Source of the DNA: Scandinavium sp036409475
GTDB lineage: Bacteria; Pseudomonadota; Gammaproteobacteria; Enterobacterales; Enterobacteriaceae
DNA: 64,000 nucleotides
Assembly: GCF_036409475.1 (NCBI RefSeq)
Contig: NZ_JAYRCK010000030.1
Span: 1-64,000 of the forward strand
Direction of reading: 5' to 3'
The notes under the pieces were generated by a model. That model was not told the origin of the DNA and did no database searches. It saw only the letters and a list, made by a program, of their open reading frames with translations. Both the position numbers and the translations under genes were made by a program. This document shows, piece after piece, positions 61,608 to 64,000 of this stretch. Every line of letters begins with the position of its first letter. Within the stretch, counting starts at the first letter, position 1.

Positions 61608-62689
61608 TGCAAGCATTTGGCGTACTTGACCGCTATATCGGTAAAACCATTTTCACCACCATCATGATGACGCTGTTCATGCTGGTGTCGCTCTCGGGCA
61701 TCATCAAATTTGTCGACCAGTTGAAAAAAGCCGGGCAGGGCACCTATGACGCGCTGGGCGCGGGCATGTATACCCTGCTCAGCGTGCCAAAAGACGTGCA
61801 GATTTTCTTCCCGATGGCGGCGCTTCTGGGCGCGTTATTGGGCCTGGGCATGCTGGCGCAGCGCAGCGAACTGGTGGTCATGCAGGCTTCCGGCTTCACA
61901 CGCATGCAGGTGGCCTTGTCGGTGATGAAAACGGCCATCCCGCTGGTCTTGCTGACCATGGCGATTGGCGAATGGGTCGCACCGCAGGGCGAGCAAATGG
62001 CGCGTAACCTGCGTGCGCAGGCGATGTACGGCGGCTCGCTGCTCTCAACCCAACAGGGGATGTGGGCGAAGGACGGCAACAACTACATCTACATCGAGCG
62101 CATCAAAGGCGACGATGAGCTGGGCGGGATCAGCATCTACAGCTTCAACGACAGCCGTCGTTTGCAGTCGGTGCGTTACGCGGCTTCAGCGAAATTCGAC
62201 AAAGACAGCAAAAGCTGGCGTTTGTCACAGGTGGATGAATCCAACCTGGCCGATCCGAAGCAAGTCACCGGCTCGCAAACCGTGAGCGGCACCTGGAAAA
62301 CCAACCTCACGCCAGACAAACTCGGTGTTGTAGCGCTGGACCCAGATGCGCTGTCAATAAGCGGTCTGCACAACTACGTGAAGTACCTGAAATCGAGCGG
62401 ACAAGATGCAGGGCGCTACCAGCTCAACATGTGGAGCAAAGTGTTCCAGCCGTTGTCGGTGGCGGTGATGATGCTGATGGCGCTGTCGTTTATCTTCGGG
62501 CCGCTGCGTAGCGTACCGATGGGGGTGAGAGTGGTGACGGGGATAAGCTTCGGCTTTGTGTTCTACGTCCTCGACCAAATCTTCGGCCCGCTGACGTTGG
62601 TCTACGGCATCCCGCCGGTGATTGGCGCGCTGCTGCCAAGCGGCAGCTTCTTCCTGATAAGCCTCTGGTTGATGACGCGTAAGGCTTAA
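61607..62689 (+). CDS. lptG: LPS export ABC permease LptG
   Basis: A 360-aa partner of LptF with the same six-helix plus jellyroll plan; it opens MQAFGVLDRYIGKTIFTTIMMTLFMLVSLSGIIKFVDQLKKAGQG. The cytoplasmic coupling segment SELVVMQASGFTRMQVALSVMK, which contacts LptB, is present. The gene is translationally coupled to lptF. A 74-bp tandem repeat array follows. Confidence 0.98.
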   Translation: MQAFGVLDRYIGKTIFTTIMMTLFMLVSLSGIIKFVDQLKKAGQGTYDALGAGMYTLLSVPKDVQIFFPMAALLGALLGLGMLAQRSELVVMQASGFTRMQVALSVMKTAIPLVLLTMAIGEWVAPQGEQMARNLRAQAMYGGSLLSTQQGMWAKDGNNYIYIERIKGDDELGGISIYSFNDSRRLQSVRYAASAKFDKDSKSWRLSQVDESNLADPKQVTGSQTVSGTWKTNLTPDKLGVVALDPDALSISGLHNYVKYLKSSGQDAGRYQLNMWSKVFQPLSVAVMMLMALSFIFGPLRSVPMGVRVVTGISFGFVFYVLDQIFGPLTLVYGIPPVIGALLPSGSFFLISLWLMTRKA

Positions 62690-62713
62690 TCTTTACCCTC
62701 GGTTTTGCTGTTC

Positions 62714-63064
62714 CCCCTCTCCCTAACCCTCTCCCTCAGGGAGAGGGGACTTGTCCGGCGCGGTTTTTACACTCTCACCTTAAGAGGGAAGGGACTGTCC
62801 TTTACTCCCTCAGAGAGAGGGGACTTGTTCGGCGTGGTTTTTACACTCTCACCTTAAGAGGGAAGGGGCTGTCCTTTACTCCCTCAGAGAGAGGGGACTT
62901 GTTCGGCGTGGTTTTTACACTCTCACCTTAAGAGGGAAGGGGCTGTCCTTTACTCCCTCAGAGAGAGGGGACTTGTCCGGTGCGGTTTTTTACACTCTTA
63001 CCTTAAGAGGGAAGGGACTGCCCTTTACTCCCTCTCCCTTGGGGAGAGGGTAGGGGAGAGGGGG
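62714..63064. repeat. Expanded CCCTCTCCC/GGGAGAGGG element with 74-bp tandem array
   Basis: The left half of the common unit (CCCTCTCCCTAACCCTCTCC) starts at about 62714 and its right half (CTCCCTCTCCC...GGGAGAGGG) ends at about 63064. Between them a 74-base unit beginning GAGAGGGGACTTGT is repeated at 62741, 62815, 62889 and 62963; the fourth copy has an extra T and a few changes. The unit contains GGTTTTTACACTCTCACCTT and AAGAGGGAAGGG. The array occupies the whole gap between the convergent lptG and yjgR genes. Confidence 0.9.
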
Positions 63065-63104
63065 AAATTTCAAAGCCGATTCAATTCCCCGACCTTGCAC
63101 AAAA

Positions 63105-64000
63105 TTACCGCCGTCTTCCCCCAAGCAAACTCCCAAGCATCCCGCGTACAATCTGGTTGGTAATCTGCCTTGTCGCGGTTTTTGCTGCGGCCTGAACCAG
63201 TCCGTCTTTTTTCCCGCCTCGTGGGCCTGTGGTACCAAACAGAATGTCTTTCAGGCCACCAAGAATGCCGTCGTCAACTTCTGCGGTTGCCCCTTTCGCT
63301 GGCGGTGCATTTTGCTCTTCCGTAGTCGCCTGAACGCCTTTTTGCAGCTTCTCGAAAGCAGATTCGCGATCGACCGCATCCTCATACTTCCCGTATAGCG
63401 GGGAGTTATTGATGAGCCCATTGCGTTCATCGTCGGTGACGGGCCCCATGCGTGAACACGGCGCGATCACCATGGCGCGTTCGACCACGGACGGGCTGCC
63501 TTTCTCATCCAGGAACGAGATCAGCGCTTCGCCGGTGCCCAGTTCCTGAATGGCTTTCTCGGTATCAAACGCCGGATTCGCTCGCATGGTTTGCGCTGCG
63601 GTTTTTACTGCTTTCTGATCTTTCGGCGTAAAGGCTCGCAGGGCATGCTGCACGCGGTTGCCCAACTGCCCAAGGACGTTGTCCGGAATATCAGACGGGT
63701 TCTGGGACACAAAATAAACGCCAACGGCTTTCGAGCGTATCAAACGAATGACCTGCTCGATTTTATCCAGCAGCACCTGCGGCGCGTCGCTGAACAGCAG
63801 ATGGGCTTCATCGAAGAAGAACACCAGCTTCGGCTTTTCCAAATCGCCCGCTTCAGGCAACTGTTCATACAGCTCAGAAAGCATCCACAAAAGACTGGCG
63901 GCATACAGTTTCGGCATCTGATAGAGCTTCTCTGCGCTCAGGATATTGATGATGCCTTTGCCGTTGCTGTCGGTTCGCATCCAGTCTTTGATATCCAGCA
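63105..64000 (-). CDS. yjgR: YjgR, HerA/DUF853-type ATPase, 5' part outside window
   Basis: The C-terminal about 298 residues of an ATPase of the HerA-like DUF853 family (E. coli YjgR about 500 aa). The frame is open to the window end, so the start is not seen. Visible motifs include the Walker B region KLVFFFDEAHLLFSDAP, then YFVSQNPSDIPDNVLGQLGNRVQHALRAFTPKD, typical of HerA-type ATPases. The C-terminus is basic (QIVRGMLGSLLGGRRR). The upstream missing part should hold the Walker A site. Function is not established. Confidence 0.93.
   Translation of the reverse strand, partial: LDIKDWMRTDSNGKGIINILSAEKLYQMPKLYAASLLWMLSELYEQLPEAGDLEKPKLVFFFDEAHLLFSDAPQVLLDKIEQVIRLIRSKAVGVYFVSQNPSDIPDNVLGQLGNRVQHALRAFTPKDQKAVKTAAQTMRANPAFDTEKAIQELGTGEALISFLDEKGSPSVVERAMVIAPCSRMGPVTDDERNGLINNSPLYGKYEDAVDRESAFEKLQKGVQATTEEQNAPPAKGATAEVDDGILGGLKDILFGTTGPRGGKKDGLVQAAAKTATRQITNQIVRGMLGSLLGGRRR

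Noticed and set aside
62741..63036. Regular 74-bp repeats considered as a CRISPR array
   Set aside because: There are no unique spacers between short repeats; the whole 74-base unit is repeated, and no cas genes are present.

Overview
The window is a 64 kb stretch of chromosome from a member of the Enterobacteriaceae, closest in gene content and order to Enterobacter, Leclercia or Salmonella-like genomes. The backbone follows the Escherichia/Salmonella map: ytfT-yjfF-fbp-mpl-yjgA-pmbA-cybC, then nrdG-nrdD, treC-treB-treR-mgtA, ridA-pyrI-pyrB-pyrL, argI-rraB-miaE-yjgM-yjgN-valS-holC-pepA-lptF-lptG-yjgR. Genus is an inference from gene order and protein similarity recalled from memory; no database search was possible.

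Region by region. 1-2.8 kb: a complete 1422-bp IS4-type element, starting at base 1, has cut ytfT (galactofuranose ABC permease); only its last 123 codons remain, followed by intact yjfF. 2.9-10.2 kb: an AT-richer accessory block between yjfF and fbp with a subtilisin-type autotransporter, a secreted tricorn-like protease and an XRE/DUF2975 regulatory pair with a large inverted-repeat operator. 10.2-10.6 kb: a frameshifted DUF2569 gene remnant. 10.7-15.8 kb: housekeeping (fbp, mpl, yjgA, pmbA, cybC).

15.8-24.8 kb: the most interesting block. A tightly packed operon encodes a small PRD protein, a glycine-rich SFCGS protein, DUF4312, two membrane proteins (DUF4311, DUF4310), an amidohydrolase, a DgaE-type PLP ammonia-lyase and a DgaF-type aldolase, followed by an exported lactonase and a BglG-type regulator with EIIB and EIIA domains. 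I read it as an uptake and breakdown system for an N-acylated amino-sugar acid (or its lactone), possibly with a PTS-like transporter of an undescribed kind. Its promoter region carries three copies of a TTCCACTTTG element, one inside a 20-bp palindrome, plus a CRP-like site.

24.8-39.5 kb: anaerobic ribonucleotide reductase (nrdDG), an inserted beta-glucoside PTS/GH4 cluster (RpiR-type regulator, EIIB, GH4 enzyme, EIIC, no EIIA), the trehalose genes and mgtA with its mgtL leader peptide. 39.5-44.4 kb: an exported GH20 hexosaminidase, ridA and the pyrLBI operon with its UTP-sensing attenuator. 44.4-49.7 kb: an arginine deiminase cluster (arcA, arcC, arcB, antiporter, second ArgR) upstream of yjgK and argI, as in Salmonella. 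50-64 kb: argI with tandem ARG boxes, rraB, miaE, yjgM, yjgN, valS-holC-pepA, the divergent lptFG pair and a 5'-truncated yjgR at the window edge.

Two families of intergenic palindromes punctuate the window: REP/BIME-type elements (four sites) and a CCCTCTCCC/GGGAGAGGG family (six sites). The latter includes a four-copy 74-bp tandem array after lptG and supplies the miaE stop codon.
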